From positions 1 to 64,000 of the forward strand of contig JAOWBW010002511.1 of NCBI GenBank assembly GCA_026119855.1: DNA of 64,000 bases. Reading direction: 5' to 3'. This DNA is from Campanula takesimana. Taxonomy: Eukaryota > Streptophyta > Magnoliopsida > Asterales > Campanulaceae. The notes below the pieces were generated by a model, which saw only the letters and a program-made list of their open reading frames with translations, searched no databases and had not been told where the DNA came from. Positions within the stretch are counted from its first letter, which is position 1. Each line of letters starts with the position of its first letter. A program made the position numbers and the translations under genes. Positions 44,116 to 55,514 of this stretch are shown here, in pieces.

Positions 44116-46725
44116 TTAATTTTCCTCCCTGATAGTTGGACACCTTCTTTTAGTGTGACCTTCTCTCTTGCATATCCCGCACCGAAACTTCCTTTTCTCC
44201 ACTTGCCAATCCATGCAATTTCTAATTCGCCTTGATTTAGGTCTTCCTTGCTTCTTATCACGTCGATGCATCTGGTTAGGATAAAAACTTGGGACACGAC
44301 CATCTACATCCCAATAAGCCTCGTCATGGATCGGATTAAAAGTGCCCCTCCATGTATTGTAGTACGCCTCAAGACTGTAAAAGTAATCAATGAAATTTAA
44401 ACCATCGACATGTTGGGCTTTGAAGCACGCAAGAACATGCGAACAAGGGTAATGATATTCCACCCATTTGCCACAAGTGCATGTTCGAGGACCCAACTCC
44501 ACGACTTGAACCCTTCCACCTCTTTCACCGCGTTTTCCAGTTGTCACTTGATAAACTCCCATCTGCGTATTGTTAAACCTTCTAACATGATGATAGCCAG
44601 CCTTCTTCAAGTTGAAGTCGTATTTATTGTGAACCCTTTGACTGAATAGTAGTCTCGCATTTATGTTGGGGTTACCAGGATACCCCCCTAATGCCCTTAT
44701 TGATCCCGAGAGTCTATTCTGAAAGTATTCCACACATCTATAGAATGCAGTCTCAACAATTGCTGAAATAGGCATCCCCCGTGCTCCTTTCATGACACCA
44801 TTAAAAACTTCAGACAAATTGGTAGTCTTAATGCCGTACCTATATCCAGAATCATGCGCCATTGACCACTTTTTAGCATCCAACAACTCAAACCATTTAA
44901 TTGCCTCGGGATTGATTATACGAATCTGAGCCATAAAATTTTTCATCTTCCTTTCCTGTGTGGCGCTAACAGCACGCAAAAAAAGATCTTTTAAGCCTAC
45001 ACCCTTGTGAGCGTAAAGGAAATTTGCTCGCAAATGCAACATGCACCACCTGTGCACAACAGTCCGTGGCCATGAATTATGTCCAACCGTGGCAAGGATG
45101 CCACTATGGCGATCGGATATCAAACAAACTTCTCGACCCTTAATAACATGCTTGATAACAATATGTAAGAACCAACACCAGTTTTCTGTGTCCTCTTTTT
45201 CAACAATAGCAAAAGCAAGTGGAAGCAAACTATCATTCGCATCAGCACCCATAGCAATAAGTATTACCCCTTTATATCTTCCATGCAAGAAAGTGCCATC
45301 AACAGAAATGACAGGGCGACAATGAGAGAATGCTTTCAAACAAGGGCCAAATGCCCAGAACACACGGTCAAACATACCTGGAGGACCAACATGAGGACGA
45401 TTAGAATACTCCACAATGGTGCCAGGGTTCCACTTTTGAATAGCTGCTAACAAACGTGGCATCTTTTTGTAAGATTCGTCCCAGTCCCCAAATGCTTGAG
45501 CGATCGCTTTTTGTTTACCACACCATGCCTTCCGATATGAAATATCCTTACCGTGCATTGCTTTTATTGCTGCCTTAACAAGCGCAATCTTGTACTCAGG
45601 ATCGGCCTTGATGAATTCCATAACTTCCCGTCCTATAAACTGAGCATCTAAGTTGGGATGATCTCCGGTAACATCTGATGCCAAGCAAGAATGTGGACCG
45701 TTGTACTTAGTTACTTCCCAATACCCACCATTCTTCATGCTCACATTCACATAGAAATTACAGGGAAACTCTTTCACCAAACACTCAATAGTCCATTTTC
45801 GGGTTGTGCTCCTTTTCACCCTGAACCGCAGATTTTTCTTAATATGATACTTCTTCATTTCATATTGCACTTCAATCTTCTTTGAGAAGCGGATACCTTT
45901 GGAAATTTCATCCGACTCCGCATTCCATTCTGCAAACTTATATTGACTATCATCATAAATCTCTGATCCTTCCCCAATATCATGGTAAAATTGATAGTCT
46001 CCTCTCTCATACAGTTGATTCTGCGGCTCATTAAAAGTAATCATGTGTGCTCCAGAATCATCACCTTCCCCATCATCACCATCATTGTCGCTAACATCAG
46101 TTGGACTCTCACAATCTTCATATCCAAAATCACCCTCTTCATTTTCAAGCAAATGAGCTTCATAATCTACATCATCATCATCTTCACGTTCCTCTACCTC
46201 TTCTTCCTCTCCCACTTCCATTTCCTCTTCTTCCTCTTCCTCTTCCACATGTGTTTCAAACTCATCAACATCTCTCTCAGGGTAGTAACTTGAAGAACCA
46301 ATCTGAAAGTTATCCGTGTCATGAAAATACTCATTTTGTATCGGCTCCTCTCCTGTTTCAAACTCATTAGAAGGTACATTATCAACAAAATTCATGACAA
46401 CATACAACTGCAAGCTACTCATCCCATCGAATTGAGCAGAAACATCAAACATGACTTCCATACACATATCATCCTCGACTGGTAACGACATGTAATTTGC
46501 AAACCCATTGCCGACAAAATAAGGATATCTACAAATAACTTTCAACTTAACATTGGTTCGATCTACCCCAATTTTCTTATATAATTTCTTAATCAATTTT
46601 TTGTACCTCCATCGAGTTTTTGCTTTAAGCACACATTTCGGCCCCTCTTCAAAATGACTACCTTCAAACGGGTTTTCATCATCTCCTCCCCAGTAGCACA
46701 TGAAAATAAGTGGAACTCCACTCAT
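44116..46725 (-). CDS. MuDR-type transposase of MULE-1, 869 aa, intact
   Basis: Cut-and-paste transposase. I take the ATG at 46725 (MSGVPLIFMCYWGG); the frame is open further upstream without an ATG, and MULE-2 starts with the same motif. Order: N-terminal PB1-like/DUF region; very acidic stretch (runs of Glu and Asp, about residues 160-220); MuDR DNA-binding region with CLVKEFPCNFYV; MULE DDE domain with Asp476 (SVDGTF), Asp538 (ISDRHSG) and Glu639 (NLSEVFNG); SWIM zinc finger from Cys749 (CTCGKWVEYHYPCSH); C-terminal CCHC knuckle CGICKREGHTKRRC. The length fits autonomous plant MULEs. The right TIR and 674 bp of upstream sequence would hold its promoter. Confidence 0.96.
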   Translation of the reverse strand: MSGVPLIFMCYWGGDDENPFEGSHFEEGPKCVLKAKTRWRYKKLIKKLYKKIGVDRTNVKLKVICRYPYFVGNGFANYMSLPVEDDMCMEVMFDVSAQFDGMSSLQLYVVMNFVDNVPSNEFETGEEPIQNEYFHDTDNFQIGSSSYYPERDVDEFETHVEEEEEEEEMEVGEEEEVEEREDDDDVDYEAHLLENEEGDFGYEDCESPTDVSDNDGDDGEGDDSGAHMITFNEPQNQLYERGDYQFYHDIGEGSEIYDDSQYKFAEWNAESDEISKGIRFSKKIEVQYEMKKYHIKKNLRFRVKRSTTRKWTIECLVKEFPCNFYVNVSMKNGGYWEVTKYNGPHSCLASDVTGDHPNLDAQFIGREVMEFIKADPEYKIALVKAAIKAMHGKDISYRKAWCGKQKAIAQAFGDWDESYKKMPRLLAAIQKWNPGTIVEYSNRPHVGPPGMFDRVFWAFGPCLKAFSHCRPVISVDGTFLHGRYKGVILIAMGADANDSLLPLAFAIVEKEDTENWCWFLHIVIKHVIKGREVCLISDRHSGILATVGHNSWPRTVVHRWCMLHLRANFLYAHKGVGLKDLFLRAVSATQERKMKNFMAQIRIINPEAIKWFELLDAKKWSMAHDSGYRYGIKTTNLSEVFNGVMKGARGMPISAIVETAFYRCVEYFQNRLSGSIRALGGYPGNPNINARLLFSQRVHNKYDFNLKKAGYHHVRRFNNTQMGVYQVTTGKRGERGGRVQVVELGPRTCTCGKWVEYHYPCSHVLACFKAQHVDGLNFIDYFYSLEAYYNTWRGTFNPIHDEAYWDVDGRVPSFYPNQMHRRDKKQGRPKSRRIRNCMDWQVEKRKFRCGICKREGHTKRRCPTIREEN

Positions 46726-47026
46726 ATTTACTCCTAAACAAATGAATTCGACTGTCAAAATCCTAATTTATTAACAATGCATATACAAAAAAACCATCTA
46801 ATAACTCTAATAATTATATTAAACAAATTAAAACATATAAGAAAGATTAAAATATACCTTAAATGCTTTGAATCTTCACCTGGAGAAATTTGCAATTTTT
46901 TTTTTTTTAGTACTTGAGCACTTGGGGGTGTATGAATGTCGAGAGAGAAGAAGAGAGTTGGAAAATAACGAAAGGAAAGGAAAGGGGGCAGTGGGCTTAA
47001 TGAACTGAAATCTCAATTGCTATTTG

Positions 47027-47140
47027 TAGAATGAACTGAAAACTCCACTGGCAGTGAAGTTTTTAGAATGAACTGAAAACTTCACTGGCAGTGAAGTTTT
47101 TAGAATAAACTGAAAACTTCACTGGCAGTGAAGTTTTTAG
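47027..47140. repeat. Right subterminal tandem palindromes of MULE-1
   Basis: Three copies of a 39-40 bp unit, two with the perfect palindrome AACTTCACTGGCAGTGAAGT(T) and one with a mismatch. The core CTTCACTGGCA also occurs within the TIR itself. Probable transposase-recognition repeats by analogy with other MULEs. Confidence 0.7.
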
Positions 47141-48156
47141 AATCATTTGAAATAACCCTAAAGTGAAGTTGTTATTGCCAATAACAACTTCACCTTTATC
47201 CTTAATTAACTAAGCCAATTAACCAAGCCATGGCCAGTCAACGATGCAACCAAAAAACGGCATTGGCAATGGAGTTTTCATCTTAAAACGTGATTGCCAG
47301 TGAAGTTTTCATAAAAAAGTGTCATTTTGGTACATAGTTGAATTTGGGTAGTACTTTGGTAGATAAAAATTTCAAACCCTATTATTTGAAAAAAAATTCG
47401 TTTTCTAAACCCGTATAAATGCGGGACTATTCGGGACGTCCCGTTTGGGACGCGGGACAAAGCGGGATGGGACGGGACGTCCTGCATTTTTTAAACATCA
47501 GGCCCAATACTATATTTCAACCTAGGCCCAAATAATTTCTCTCAAAATGATCGGGCCTCTACCCTTTTATCGCAAACCTAGGTCACGCGGTCACGCCTGA
47601 TATGCTATCTATCCCACAATCCGACGGCGATACTCACAATCCGGCTCCGCACTTCCTCTAATCCTCTCTCACACCGACAGCGACGACTCGACAAGGTCAC
47701 AGACTCACAAGAAACCATCAAACCACCGCTTCTTCTCTTCTTAGTCTCCGACAACTCCATCTCCTCTTCTCTTCTCCACATCGACGGCGAGAAGGTCACA
47801 GACTCTGGTACGATTCTTATCCTCTTATTTCTAGACTCTGTCTTTGTTACTCAACTCAAGATCAAACTTATTTTAATGTGAAATTAGGTGATGGAAAGTT
47901 CAATTTTTTTTTATTTGTTGTTGTTTTTGTATTACAGAAGCTTGCATTTGAAAATTTAGGGACCTTTATTATTGAGAGTAGGGTTTGCTTTATCATGTAT
48001 TTGTCCCGCATTGTCCCGCGTCCCGAGTGGATTTGGGATGGGACGGAGAATTTCCGTCCCGAAATAAATTCGGGACGTCCCGTCCCGTCCCGCATAGTTC
48101 GCGGGATACTATAGTTTTGTCCTATCCCGTCCCGTTATCCCGAATTGACGGCTCTA

Positions 48157-48233
48157 AGTGGGTCCTTATTTATGTATGTCCCCCATGCATACAAAATAAT
48201 AATCCCTTCATCCCACTATAATACAGTAAAAAC
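48157..48233. other. 77-bp spacer between two hAT ends
   Basis: Bounded by a right hAT end (GAATTGACGGCTCTA) and a left end (TAGAGCCGGATCGTCC). No similarity to its surroundings. It appears to be flanking DNA carried along from a previous locus. Confidence 0.7.
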
Positions 48234-48768
48234 TAGAGCCGGATCGTCCCCATATAAATGGGACGGGATAAGATAGTATATTCTAATCCCGTATAAAAGC
48301 GGGTCTATTTGAGACATCCCGTTTGGGACGCGAGACAAAGCGGGACGGGACGTCCCGTATTTCTTTAATTTTAATTTTAATTTTAATTTTAATTTTAATG
48401 TTAATTTTTTTAGCCTCAAAGATATTTTAGCACTTAATTTTTAGTTTTTTCTTTCAACTATCCATTGTCTTTTTTTTTGTTGATTAAACTATTTTATGAA
48501 ATAGAAGTTTTGATCTTGTTGTATTTTAAATGATTAATCATATGTTTTAAATTTAATGTTTTGATATCATCTTAGTTAAATTTTAGTTTTATATTATTAG
48601 CGTCTTCTTGTCTTGCATTTGTCTTGAATTGTCTCGCGTCCCGAGGTAGGATGGGACGGGATGGGGATTTTCCGTCCCGTGAAGAATTTGGGACGTCCCG
48701 TCCCGTAATATTGCGGGATTTCATAGTTCCGTCCCCTCCCGTCCCGTTTTCCTGAATTGACGGCTCTA
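48234..48768. mobile_element. Second hAT copy in the composite
   Basis: 535 bp, TAGAGCC start and GGCTCTA end, internal GGGACGGGACGTCCCG repeats and a TTTTAA-rich repeat (48365-48405). Non-coding. Confidence 0.8.
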
Positions 48769-48776
48769 CAAATCAG

Positions 48777-49228
48777 TGCCTTCATGAATTATCGTGACAG
48801 TGGTTCTAAGATGATTGCAGCCACTTTGAAATTAGGATCAATTGCATATTCTTTGATAATTCCATATCACCAAACAGTTCTTTTCTTTTGTTTTGTTTGA
48901 TATCGATTAATAATATATACCCTCATCGCAGTATTTTTTTTTTCTACATGTTGTCTCTCTTCTATCTGACATCATCAGGTCTTCCCTCTTTCTTTCGATT
49001 TATGTTTTTAGATCTCCACCTTCATAAGAACTCCAATTTTAATATCTTCTACAAAATATTGGGTTTTCTTATACTTTTGCTTTTTATTTTGTCTATCATG
49101 AATTATTGGTGTAAAAAAATAACAGCCTACTTTGAATTTTGCTTTAGTTCTTTATTTAATTCTTTAGGTTTATAATTCTTAATTTCTTTGATTGTCGTAC
49201 AGATTAGTGGTTAATTATATTACTGATA
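48777..49228. other. AT-rich stretch before the Rep remnant
   Basis: No gene recognised. It probably belongs to the Helitron interrupted by the hAT insertion. Confidence 0.4.
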
Positions 49229-49627
49229 ATGATTGCAAACGGTCGAGTGATGCCATCGCTTTTATTCACGTTCAATAGCAGTCTAAATTGGCCAGAGATC
49301 ACAGAATTTATTGAGAAGACGGGCGTGAAACCAGAAGATAGGCATGATACATTGCTTAAGGTTTTTAGAATGAAACTTAACGAACTGGTGAAAGATTTGA
49401 AAGAAGAAAAAAATATTTTCCTATTTCAATACACGTAAGTTATTATTTTTTAATTTTTTTTAGCTTTAGGTTTTATTTGAATATCATTACATATATGCTC
49501 ATAAATGCAGGTGTTGTCTCAGTGGAATTTTCAAAAGCGAGGTCTACCTAATGCACACATTCTCCTTTTTCTCAACTATCAAGATCAACGATGCATTACA
49601 CATGTCGACAACAAGCAAGGAAAATGT
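49229..49627 (+). pseudogene. Helitron Rep (HUH) domain fragment
   Basis: The first part encodes FTFNSSLNWPEITEFIEK and VKPEDRHDTLLKVFRMKLNEL, the typical block preceding the HUH motif of Helitron Rep. A GT-AG intron (49436 to about 49510) follows. The next exon, after a one-base frame change, encodes KRGLPNAHILLFL, where Helitron proteins have two His in the PHAH motif; here the first is Asn, so the endonuclease motif is lost. No helicase domain follows. Same orientation as the 3' terminus at 55823. Confidence 0.8.
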
Positions 49628-50650
49628 TAGGCTAGGATAACTTTATGCAAATCTATATTCAAGAGCCTATTTTTTTTTTTCCTAGATATTTTTTTGTATA
49701 ACGTTCGAATAAAGAACAAAGAGGTATTATGTAATTGTTTACATTAAGTGAATGATTAAGCTTATGGCATTTATGTTTTATCTGCAAACGTGTAGTGTAT
49801 TTACCCACTTCCAAACATTAATATTTTTTTCATTTTTTCGTGAATATGAAGTTAATTAGTGATACAATAATTGTGTTGTAAAAATTATAAAAAGAAACAA
49901 TGATATGATTCTAACTATAGATACAATGACTTTGCATAAAAAATGAGTCATCAAGTGTGGTAGTCTGGTGTATATATCTCAATTAATATTGGAAAACGAA
50001 CTGGTGTATAATAGCATTTGAGTTATATTAAAGATCAATTAGTTTAAAAAAAAATATCAATTAAAAAGTACTTTTGTAATGAATATAAAAATATACAAAT
50101 AAATAAGCATCGAATTTAATTTAAAAAATGAGTGATTGAAAAAAAAAAATAGTTTAAAATTTTTCATCAGAGAGTTTAAAAAAATAGTAGATGTTACTAT
50201 CATCTTAAAGATCATTAAGTTCAAAAAAAAATCAATTAAATAGCTTCCCTTCCTTAATTAATTTCGCCTCACTTTTCCCTTACAAGTGATTTAGCTTTCC
50301 TTTTAAAAATATACAATTTACCTTATCAACTCACACGTTTTTCTCCCCTATCATCTCTCATTTCCATAATCCGACTTTATAATATTTTGAAATTTTAAAA
50401 TATTGTATAAGGATATGATTTGATAATTTATTCTTATCTTACTTTAACACCCCAATTTCCTAACATAATATAACCACTTATTTGACAACACAATTCTCTC
50501 TAAATATCGGGGTATTGATAATCTTTTCATTACTTGGTAACTTTTGAATTTCAAAAAAAAAAAAAAAACGTGTAAGCCCTATGTTCAGTTACGAAATTTA
50601 AGCTAACAATTATTTGTGTCCAAATCTCCTCCCTCCTTAATATACCTCCT
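49628..50650. other. AT-rich non-coding stretch
   Basis: No gene, LTR or clear inverted repeat seen. Contains several A or T runs and ends in a pyrimidine-rich segment before the LINE fragment. Confidence 0.5.
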
Positions 50651-50652
50651 TA

Positions 50653-50982
50653 GTGTGTCAAGTACTAAAAGCAAGATATTTTGCTAACGACACGTTTTTG
50701 AATGCCAACTTAGGGCATAGTCCGAGTTACGTGTGGCGAAGCATCATGGAGACCCAAGATTTTGTCAAGTGTGGACTTAGATGGCGAATAGGGGACGGGT
50801 CTAATGTCTCAGTATTGACAGATCCTTGGTTGAGGAGAGATGGTCACTTTTATATCACACAAGTCAAAGCACCAATACACCCATTTGCTAAAGTGTCCGA
50901 TTTTTTCTTATCAGGAACTCACTATTGGGATGTTGCCCTTATCCGGTTTGTCAAAAGTAATAGTTACTATAACTTAATGTAA
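50653..50982 (+). pseudogene. LINE (L1-type) ORF2 fragment, RT downstream region
   Basis: Encodes LKARYFANDTFLNANLGHSP, SYVWRSIMETQDFVKCG and RWRIGDGSNVSVLTDPWLRR, the conserved post-RT block of plant L1 ORF2. The RT itself is missing (5' truncated). A MITE interrupts it on the right; the zinc-binding and RNase H parts resume near 51650. Confidence 0.85.
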
Positions 50983-51604
50983 TGACTGTATACATATAAA
51001 GTAACAGTTTGTATACATAAAAGTAATACATATATACAGAAAAGTAACAGTGTTTTTTCTATGTTTTCTTCGTTTGCCAAAAGTAATACTTATTACAACT
51101 AAAATGTAACGAACGTGTTACTTATATATAATAATAATGTTTATACATAATTGTAACACATATGTATAGAAAAAGTAATAATTCAACCATTTACATTTTT
51201 AGAGCTAAAAACACTTGATTAGTGTTACATGTAAAAGTATTACATTATCTATAGAAATATGTTATAATTTCTTTTATTAAAGTGTTACATTTACTTGTAC
51301 AAACAATTACATTCATATATATGAGTTGTTACTTTTCAAATGTTACTTTCTTTCAAAAAATTAAATCAAAATACACAATATTTTACATTTTCGCAAAAGC
51401 ATTATTATATTTCAGTATAAATGATGATTACATTTAGATATTGTTTGGGTTAAATGTAATTATAGTTAGTATTACATTTGAAAAAATGGGTAAAACGAGC
51501 TTTTATTTTTATAAAATAGGTGTTACTTTTACTTATGAACAATGTTACTTTATATGTATACCGTCATTACATTAAGTTATGGTAACTATTACTTTTGGTA
51601 AACG
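50947..51604. mobile_element. MITE inserted in the LINE fragment
   Basis: Inverted terminal repeats of about 65 bp: CAAAAGTAATAGTTACTATA at the left and its complement, with few mismatches, ending near 51604. The interior is rich in GTAAC/GTTAC words. No coding sequence. I could not identify a TSD, so the superfamily is unassigned. Confidence 0.7.
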
Positions 51605-51639
51605 ACGGAAAAGCCGAAATAATAATATAAAAACTCAAA

Positions 51640-52165
51640 AAAAAAAAAAAAAAAAGACCTATGGGAGGCTGCCACGTGGCGGGTCATGCCCCATGGGTCA
51701 TGGGTCGACCCGTCTCATACATGTGACGGATCCCCTTGTTCTCATGGGAGACCACCTCTTTTGTCAATACCTTTATCTGGTCATAACAGAAGGGATACTC
51801 TCATTTGGCAATACTCTCAAACAGGGACGTACACAGTCAAGAGTGCTTACCATCTTGCCACATCCATGACCATAGACGACTCCGAGGGCGTCCCGGGTCC
51901 ATGGGATCAATTATGGCGTCTCAAAATTCCTCCGAAGGCAAAGCACTTTATGTGGCGTTTGGCTCGTGGTTGCCTCCCCACTAGACATAGACTGCTAATG
52001 AAAGGAGTTGAGGTGCCTGTGGAGTGTGGTCTGTGTGGACATCATGAAGAGACTGCCATGCATTTGTTCTGTTCATGCCCAGCTGCGGTGGATGTGTGGG
52101 TTTTGTCACCTTTTGGCACTAAAATATTACAAACTTCTGGGAATAATGATGCTATCTCCACCTGA
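51640..52165 (+). pseudogene. LINE zinc-binding RT (zf-RVT) region
   Basis: Encodes GTYTVKSAYHLA, WRLKIPPKAKHFMWRLARG, LPTRHRLLMKGV and CGLCGHHEETAMHLFCSCP, the standard zf-RVT block of plant LINE-derived proteins. Stops before the next segment. Confidence 0.85.
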
Positions 52166-52168
52166 ATT

Positions 52169-52813
52169 TTGGATCTTTTTTCCTCCCTTACAATGGAGGA
52201 TTCCATGGAGTTTGTAATGATTTTGCATGCTATTTGGAAGGAACGGAACGACAGAATTTGGCGAAAGAGTATGCAGGCTTCTGCCATTATTTATCGAGGG
52301 GATAACAATGATTACTATGAGTGGCGTATGGCACAGAATAAAGTTAATGAGTCCTCGTCAGTGTCAATGCGACAGTGTGATAAATGGCACAGTCCTAAGG
52401 AAGGCTTTGTCAAGATTAATTCTGACGCGTCGTTTGCAGCAAGCCAAAGGTCAACTGGGTTAGGACAGGTGCTAAGGGAACGTAATGGTGATTTCTTGGC
52501 TGGGAGATCTATCTGTATTCTGGGCCTAATGCGTGCAGAGGAAGGACAAGCGAAAGGTTTACTCTGGTCAATGTTATGGGCAACGGAACTTGGGCTGTCA
52601 AAGGTGGAGTTTGAGATAGATTCTAAGATGGTCTTTGACAAAGTTTCCTCTTCTCATTATGGCCATTCTGAACTTGATGTTATCATTAATCGATTTAGGG
52701 GTTTCTTTCGTGATAACCCATTCTTTGTAGTTCGTTTGGTATGTGGAAAAGCCAATGGTATGGCTTTTCCACATACCAATTGGATTGCCAAGTTGTTTCT
52801 TAAATTCAATTAG
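52169..52813 (+). pseudogene. LINE RNase H-like (RVT_3) region
   Basis: Encodes HAIWKERNDRIW and an RNase H fold starting VKINSDASFAASQRSTGLG, with Asp in NSDAS and Glu/Asp in FEIDSKMVFD. The end is altered by the palindrome at 52738-52777, which changes the last 20 or so residues. It joins 51640-52165 after a frame change. Confidence 0.8.
52738..52777. other. Perfect 17-bp inverted repeat inside RNase H
   Basis: GGTATGTGGAAAAGCCA is followed by a 6-base loop and its exact complement. The second arm occupies the place where related proteins continue with AHSLAKLA-type sequence, suggesting a local template-switch copy. Confidence 0.85.
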
Positions 52814-52816
52814 TTA

Positions 52817-55130
52817 TTTTATACCCATTAAGGTGACTTTTTCCAGGATCGATTCCCTCAATAGTGCTTGAGATTGTGTTGGGGTTTTTTATATGTAATT
52901 AAATTTGTAATGAGGCTGAATTACTAATTTTCTTGGGGTTTTGGTGTGGATAATTTTTATTTTTTAAAAAAAAAATCAAACTTTGGTGTGGATAGTTGAA
53001 TAGCTTATATGCGATACAAATTGAGAGCATTTCCGGTGCTTGAGAAAGAAACATCGTGTGTGTGTGTGTGTGTGTATGTGTGTGGCGGACTGCTGAGGGG
53101 AGGGGATATAATTGGCTTGATTAGGGTACAAAAGATAAGGGTAGGAAAGTGAAATTAAGGGTGAATGAGTTGGACCAATAAAATGAAGGACGCATGTTAG
53201 GAGGTATAGTAGGGAGGGAGGAGATTTGAATTCCAATTATTTGGGGGAGATTTTATTACAATTTGTAACCAAATATGATTCACCTGAATCTTAGCATGCC
53301 ATCTTTTCTTCAAAAAAAATAAAAAAATAAAAATAGTAACATCTATGAGTTTTAATATTCAAAAAATATTTACTTAAGGATATAGACTTTCCTTTCCTAA
53401 TCCGAAAATTTCAAATCAAAATAATCTGAATTATAATATTTTAAAATTAAAAAATGATGTATTTAAAGATATGATCTCACAATTTAATCCTATCTTAATT
53501 TAGCCACCAATTCCTAACCTATTATAACCATTTTTTAGAAACACAATTCTCTTTGAAAAATCAAAGTACGTGATAGAAAATCCATAAAAGAAATCTTTGA
53601 TTAGCGGAATACTTTGATTAATCGCATAAATAATATATCATATATTCACAAAAAATATACAATCAAATTTATCAAAATCTTACATGTGCTAATAAAACCC
53701 TTCAATGCGTCAATTTATAATTCACGTCGCCTCTCCATCCATCTTGTATTCCAACCGACTAATCGAAGGTAATTTCTGACTTCCTTGATCACTCCAGCGA
53801 TTTACACCTCTCTATTAAGCTATTCTACCATCATCTTATGTAAATGCAAGGTCCTTCCTTATTTTTCTCTTTCAATATTGTACTTTTAGATTATTGTATG
53901 TGACTCAAATCTTTTTGTATATTTAACAATCGTGTAAGCTTTCTTCTTTTTCACTTTATATGAGCTAATTCCACGTTCATACTTATTTTATTTATGAAAT
54001 ATTAGGCCACCCCTCATTCCCAATATGAAGTGTAGTTGAAATTCCCTATATGAAATGTACCCTCCGTTTCCGTAGAACAATCAAGATAAACATCTTTACA
54101 AATTAGCAAACAACATCACAACGTTTGAATAAATAATGGAGTTTTTTTTTTTTTTTTTTTTTGAAAAAAATAATAAATGGAGTTGGTTGTTAGATTTAAT
54201 GGGAAATACCCACAAATGTGACAAGGAATTAGGTGGGAGAGTCACAAACCTGTTTCAATATGACCTCAGGGAAGTCAATGAGTAAGTCTGAGGGAATTAA
54301 AACACCTTATCTCCTGCCTAATCAACTTCAATCAGGGAATCAGGACAAGCTAATCATTATTGTGTATATACTCTACCTGAGAATAAGAAGAAAGTGATTT
54401 ATATGGGAAATCTTTTACAATAAAACCACAACAACAATAACAATAACAATGGTGAGTTATTGGAAAGAGCAGAGGCACTAGAAAATTGATACATTGACTA
54501 AATCATAAGCTGATACAATTTTTAATTCATAGATACTATAATGTTATTGGAAAGTAGTACTACATAGATGGAAAAAACAAAAAGACTTAACTGTGAAAAG
54601 AAGTTAAGAGCCTCGATTGTGTATTATGTAGTTGCATATTAAATATTATAATTAGGGAATGGATCAAATTCAAAAGTATAGATCTTCCTATTTCAAGGGT
54701 GTAGCAGTCCTTGAGTGTGACTTTATTAAAGTCTTGGCTCATCCGTCCCAAAACATGTACACGTGGCAATCGCCCCAACCCAACCCCCCTCCCCCACCCC
54801 CAAACCCCATATAAAAAAAATATACACCGGAGCAAATAGAGATGCTAGAGTAGCAAATTTGGAAGCACTAAAAAGAAATATAATTTTCTGATTTAAATGT
54901 TTATCATTTTTTTTTTCAACTTGGGAGAGATGGATACTTGCTCTTTGTTAAAAATCAATATGCCTATTCCAAGTGTGTAGCAGTCCTTAAGTGTGACTTG
55001 ATTAATGTCTTGGCTCCTCCGTTCCAAAACATTTACTTCTAATGGCACAGTATCGAACCCCCCCCCCCCAAATCCCATAAAATTTGATCTATTCTTTAAT
55101 TTAGTTAGTTGCAACGAACAAAAAAAAATT
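52817..55130. other. AT-rich stretch with repeats, no gene
   Basis: Holds a TG microsatellite (53056-53085), a T(20) tract near 54140, an ACAACAATAACAA tract near 54430 and a direct duplication of about 110 bp with GTGTAGCAGTCCTTGAGTG (54690-54800 and 54970-55075, each ending in a C run). No coding sequence recognised. Confidence 0.6.
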
Positions 55131-55133
55131 GAT

Positions 55134-55514
55134 TCAGCTATGGCTACAAATCGTATGATTGCTGTCAAATCAATTGACAAGAAAACTAGACTTCGCAGCG
55201 TTAATGTCCGTACTTTACGCCAATGGGAGCTGACTGGGCAGTACAGAAAAAAAATCAACTGAAATGATATTTAGTTGATGAGGAGGTAATAAATTTTATT
55301 TAGTTACTTCCTTATCATGCATAATATTTAATACGATTACCATTTAATTATTTTAAACCTCCTATTATTTCATTAATTAATGATATTTTATATTTTGTAT
55401 AGGGATCGAAAATCCAAGCAACAATCCCAAGCAAGTTGCCGCCCCAATTAACGAACAGGTTTGAAGAGGGGAAATTGGTAAAGATTTCAAAATTTGGGGT
55501 TGAAGAAAATTGAG
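55134..55514 (+). pseudogene. RPA1-like (DUF223) OB-fold fragment of the Helitron
   Basis: Exon 1 encodes MIAVKSIDKKTRLRSVNVRT and LRQWEL, resembling the start of plant RPA1-like OB folds; a frame change near 55250 leads to LVDEE at a GT donor. After an intron, exon 2 (about 55404-55514) encodes GSKIQATIPSKL and FEEGKLVKISKFGVEEN with a stop. RPA-like ORFs are common passengers or components of plant Helitrons. It lies about 310 bp before the 3' terminus. Confidence 0.7.

Larger units (their letters stand above)
38866..47399. mobile_element. MULE-1: autonomous-type Mutator-like element with PMD and HROB-like genes
   Basis: 8534 bp inserted in the left hAT copy, with the 9-bp TSD GTTTTCTAA at 38857-38865 and 47400-47408. 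The terminal inverted repeats begin GAATTTTTTTTCAAATAATAGG and are about 110-120 bp (38866-38985 and 47281-47399). Inside, plus strand: PMD gene, HROB-like gene; minus strand: MuDR transposase. The genes converge near 43.9-44.1 kb. Subterminal regions hold many short palindromes. The transposase appears intact. Confidence 0.95.
38807..48768. mobile_element. Composite hAT: two hAT copies moved as one unit
   Basis: Outer ends are TAGAGCCGTCAA (38807) and its inverted copy at 48768, flanked by the 8-bp TSD CAAATCAG (38799-38806 and 48769-48776). Inside are a second right end at 48156 and a second left end at 48234, separated by 77 bp. Both copies are rich in GGGACGGGACGTCCCG-type palindromes. 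No transposase is present. The inner ends have no matching TSDs, so the pair appears to have inserted together. Confidence 0.85.

Noticed and set aside
46101..46370. Plus-strand His/Leu/Pro-rich ORF opposite the transposase
   Set aside because: Complement of the acidic Glu/Asp stretch of the transposase; a shadow frame.
49628..50650. Helicase domain of the Helitron
   Set aside because: I looked for Walker motifs after the Rep fragment and found none in any frame.
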